Source: UBA6921 sp964532385 (GTDB taxonomy: Bacteria; Pseudomonadota; Gammaproteobacteria; SG8-11). Taken from it: a DNA stretch of 8,331 nucleotides. Each line of letters opens with the position of its first letter. Position 1 is the first letter of the stretch. The position numbers were made by a program, and so were the translations under genes. This document shows positions 6,577 through 8,331 of the stretch, piece by piece. Under the pieces are notes generated by a model, which was given only the letters and a program-made list of their open reading frames with translations, was not told the origin of the DNA and ran no database searches. Location of the stretch: the NCBI GenBank assembly GCA_964532385.1, contig CAZHHW010000127.1, forward strand, positions 1-8,331. Direction: 5' to 3'.

Positions 6577-7470
6577 ATGTCTTTTTCTCCGGCCGCCTTG
6601 CTGTCGTCGATTCTGCGCTTGCCGCGCGCGCCGCACTTTCTGGTGGCGTACAGCGGCGGTATGGATTCGCATGTGCTGCTGCACGCCCTGGCGCAGTTGC
6701 GTCCGCAACTTCCCGGCATCGCAGTGCGCGCGGTGCATGTCGAGCACGGGTTGCATCCGCAGTCAGCGCAATGGGCGCGGCATTGCATGACGGTGTGCGC
6801 GCAATTGGACATCGCTTGCGAAGTGCGCGCCGTCGATGCGCGCGCGCCGGACGGAGTCAGCCCGGAAGCCGCCGCGCGCGCCGCCCGCTATGCGGCCTTG
6901 GCTGAAGCCGTGCCCTGCGGCGGTATCCTGCTTACGGCACATCATCAAGACGATCAAGCCGAGACTTTGTTGCTGCAACTGTTGCGCGGCGGCGGCCCGC
7001 GCGGTTTGGCGGGCATGGCGCCGGTGTCACGCTTCGGCACCGCGTGGCTGGCGCGGCCGCTGCTGGAATTTTCACATGCCGCTTTGCGCGCCTATGCGGT
7101 CACACAAAAACTGCAATGGGTCGATGATTCCAGCAATGTCGAGACCCGCTTCGACCGCAACTACCTGCGGCATGAAATAATGCCGGGACTGCGGCGGCGC
7201 TGGCCGTCCGCCGGCGTGACTCTGGGGCGTGCTGCGCAGCATTGCGCCGAGGCAGCGGAATTGCTGGACGGACTGGCGCAGGCGGACTATGCAGCGGTGC
7301 GGAGTTTTCCTCACAGCGCCGGGGAAGAGGTGAGCCTGAATGCAGTGGAGCCCATTGACTCCCCTCCTCATTTTCGAGGAGGGGTGCCCCGCAGGCGACC
7401 GCCATGGATGGCGGAAGTTAGAGCAACGCAGGAGCAGTTGCCGGGTGGAGTGGTCGCCGTTAAATTTTAA
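6577..7470 (+). CDS. tilS: tRNA(Ile)-lysidine synthase, C-terminally truncated
   Basis: TilS uses ATP to attach lysine to C34 of the CAU-anticodon tRNA(Ile), so that it reads AUA. The PP-loop ATPase motif SGGMDS is at 26-31, HVEHGLHP at 54-61, AHHQDDQAET at 121-130, LLRGGGPRGLAGM at 135-147, VDDSSN at 182-187 and RNYLRHEIMPGLRRRWP at 194-210. All catalytic-domain signatures are therefore present. The match fades near residue 255. Codons 261-297 (7357 onward) read through a hairpin-rich element and give a low-complexity tail (FRGGVPRRRPPWMAE...) with no TilS character. Proteobacterial TilS is usually 420-450 residues with C-terminal tRNA-binding domains; here they are absent. Short natural forms such as Aquifex TilS exist, so partial activity is possible. 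Start 6577 is set by homology; no Shine-Dalgarno is visible, and TACATT (6564-6569) could give a nearly leaderless transcript. The stop overlaps the pilin gene's proposed start region. Confidence 0.88.
   Translation: MSFSPAALLSSILRLPRAPHFLVAYSGGMDSHVLLHALAQLRPQLPGIAVRAVHVEHGLHPQSAQWARHCMTVCAQLDIACEVRAVDARAPDGVSPEAAARAARYAALAEAVPCGGILLTAHHQDDQAETLLLQLLRGGGPRGLAGMAPVSRFGTAWLARPLLEFSHAALRAYAVTQKLQWVDDSSNVETRFDRNYLRHEIMPGLRRRWPSAGVTLGRAAQHCAEAAELLDGLAQADYAAVRSFPHSAGEEVSLNAVEPIDSPPHFRGGVPRRRPPWMAEVRATQEQLPGGVVAVKF
7360..7458 (+). repeat. Structured repeat-like (REP/MITE-type) element inside the end of tilS
   Basis: About 100 bases packed with inverted repeats: CCCCTCCTC (7361-7369) with GAGGAGGGG (7376-7384); GGCGACC (7394-7400) with GGTCGCC (7452-7458) as an outer stem; inside it CCGCCAT-gg-ATGGCGG (7399-7414) and GCAAC...GTTGC (7423-7441). 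This density of perfect arms, ending near where TilS homology ends, is typical of intergenic repeats rather than coding sequence. Only one copy is in this window, so repetition in the genome is inferred. No transposase is present. Confidence 0.6.
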
Positions 7471-7954
7471 AGTCAAAACCCGCTGCGCCGGTTTCACGCT
7501 GGTCGAGCTGATCGCCACCATGCTGATTCTGGCGTTGCTGACCGTCACTGTGAGCATGCGCTGGGGGGCGAGCGATGCCACTATTGCCTATCAAGCCGAT
7601 TTACTGGCACGCAATCTCCGTCACGTACAGATGCTGGCGATGACCTGGGGCCAGTCGCTGCGTGTCACCGGCGCGGGAACCGCCTACATGGCGACCTGCG
7701 TCAACGGCACTCCATCGCCGCCCTGCAATTCAAGCCCTATCATCGACCCCGCCACCGGCAGTCCGTTCAGCATCACGCTGAGCAATAACGTATCTGTTTC
7801 GGCGAGCTCGGTGGAATTCGACAGTCTCGGCCGCCCAGTCAATGCCGCAGTGCTGCTCACTGCCGCACGTGTTTTCACCTTGTCCGGCGCCGGGCAAACC
7901 TGGTCGGTCACGGTTGCGCCGATCACCGGCTTCGTGAGCGTGAGCTCGCCATGA
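7445..7954 (+). CDS. Type IV pilin-like minor pilin (GspH/FimT or MshC-like)
   Basis: The prepilin peptidase site CAG|FTLVEL is followed by a hydrophobic helix (IATMLILALLTVTVSM). Glu at mature position +5 is the conserved pilin residue for assembly and N-methylation. The rest (about 150 mature residues) has FimT/GspH/MshC-like character: LLARNLRHVQMLAMTWGQS, a paired-Cys insert (CVNGTPSPPC) and SVEFDSLGRPV. The start is uncertain. GTG 7445 with AGGAG 10 bases upstream gives a 16-residue leader and 169 residues; in-frame ATG 7340 would add 35 residues read from the repeat-like element. GTG is preferred. Either way the ribosome-binding site lies in that element and the gene overlaps the end of tilS. 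The stop overlaps the next pilin gene as ATGA, so the two are translationally coupled. It would form part of a pilus or pseudopilus anchored in the inner membrane. Confidence 0.82.
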   Translation: MEWSPLNFKVKTRCAGFTLVELIATMLILALLTVTVSMRWGASDATIAYQADLLARNLRHVQMLAMTWGQSLRVTGAGTAYMATCVNGTPSPPCNSSPIIDPATGSPFSITLSNNVSVSASSVEFDSLGRPVNAAVLLTAARVFTLSGAGQTWSVTVAPITGFVSVSSP

Positions 7955-8331
7955 AAATATTTTCGCGCGGTTTCACCTTGATTGAAGTCGTGGCCGCGAT
8001 GCTGCTGCTGAGCGTCGGCGCGGCCGGCCTGATCGGCATGTACGGCACCGTGGGCCGCACCTTGAGCGGCAATCAGGACATGCAGACCGCCGTGCAACTG
8101 GCGCAGGAATGCAGCGAATATGTGGTCGCGCAGCGCCGCAATAATGCGGCTGTGGATTTCGCCGGAGTCACAGGCTCGACATTTTGCAGCTTAGCTCTGC
8201 CAGCGATGGCGGGATTCACGGTGGATACCACGATCATCCCGTATTCGCCCACCTTCTGCCCGGGCACGTGCAAGCTGGTCAATATCACCGTGACCAAGGG
8301 AACCAATACCTTGGCGATTTCCAGTCTGATG
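7951..8331 (+). CDS. Type IV pilin-like minor pilin (PilV/GspI or MshD-like), partial
   Basis: An open frame from ATG 7951, overlapping the previous stop by ATGA, runs 127 codons to the right edge without a stop. It begins MKIFSRG|FTLIEVV, a short prepilin leader with cleavage after Gly7 and Glu at mature +5. The helix AAMLLLSVGAAGLIGMYG follows, then a QTAVQLAQECSEYVVAQRRN segment typical of PilV/GspI/MshD-type minor pilins. Four cysteines (one in AQEC, then STFC, FCPGTC) suggest disulfide bonding. With the upstream pilin it looks like the start of a minor-pilin operon continuing beyond the window. The pilin class is secure; the choice between type IV pilus, MSHA and type II secretion needs the downstream genes. 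Confidence 0.87.
   Translation, partial: MKIFSRGFTLIEVVAAMLLLSVGAAGLIGMYGTVGRTLSGNQDMQTAVQLAQECSEYVVAQRRNNAAVDFAGVTGSTFCSLALPAMAGFTVDTTIIPYSPTFCPGTCKLVNITVTKGTNTLAISSLM

Noticed and set aside
1..8331. CRISPR array, tRNA or rRNA gene, integrase or transposase
   Set aside because: No regularly spaced direct repeats, no cloverleaf-like sequence and no transposase or recombinase motifs were seen on either strand.

Overview
The window looks like a chromosomal segment of a beta- or gammaproteobacterium. The evidence is AccA, which is close to the E. coli and Neisseria type, the accA-tilS gene order common in these classes, a proteobacterial OmpA-family protein with a DCW...C N-terminal motif, an outer-membrane lipoprotein and barrel, and MSHA-like minor pilins. 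The sequence alone does not settle the class.

Layout. (1) 1-530, minus strand: a vapBC-type toxin-antitoxin pair. The ribbon-helix-helix antitoxin (242-475) is intact. The PIN-domain toxin (1-233, running off the left edge) has a one-base frameshift right after its VDTN motif and is called a pseudogene. (2) 531-990: no gene, but a plausible promoter for the next one. (3) 991-1689: a secreted OmpA-domain protein with a perfect intrinsic terminator. (4) 1746-2260: a 515-base stretch with several hairpins and one doubtful small ORF. (5) 2261-2710: a small periplasmic monohaem cytochrome c with a consensus Shine-Dalgarno. (6) 2933-4186 and 4252-5334: an outer-membrane lipoprotein and a predicted outer-membrane beta-barrel, both of unknown function, separated by a strong terminator hairpin.

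(7) 5466-6503: accA, the carboxyltransferase alpha subunit of acetyl-CoA carboxylase. (8) 6577-7470: tilS, tRNA(Ile)-lysidine synthase, whose C-terminal part is missing. Its last 37 codons are read from a hairpin-rich repeat-like element (about 7360-7458). (9) About 7445-7954 and 7951 to the right edge: two type IV pilin-like genes overlapping by ATGA, probably the start of a minor-pilin operon. The first appears to take its ribosome-binding site and start from the repeat-like element.

The left part is a series of separate transcription units with terminators and moderate GC. From accA rightwards genes are tightly packed and GC-rich. The most notable spot is 7340-7470, where a core tRNA-modification gene stops in a structured element that joins it to pilin genes. 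This is either a real rearrangement by a mobile or repeat element, or an assembly join at a repeat. No wholly new defence or mobile system could be supported. The best unknowns are the lipoprotein/barrel pair, the structured 1.75-2.26 kb region and the tilS/repeat/pilin junction.
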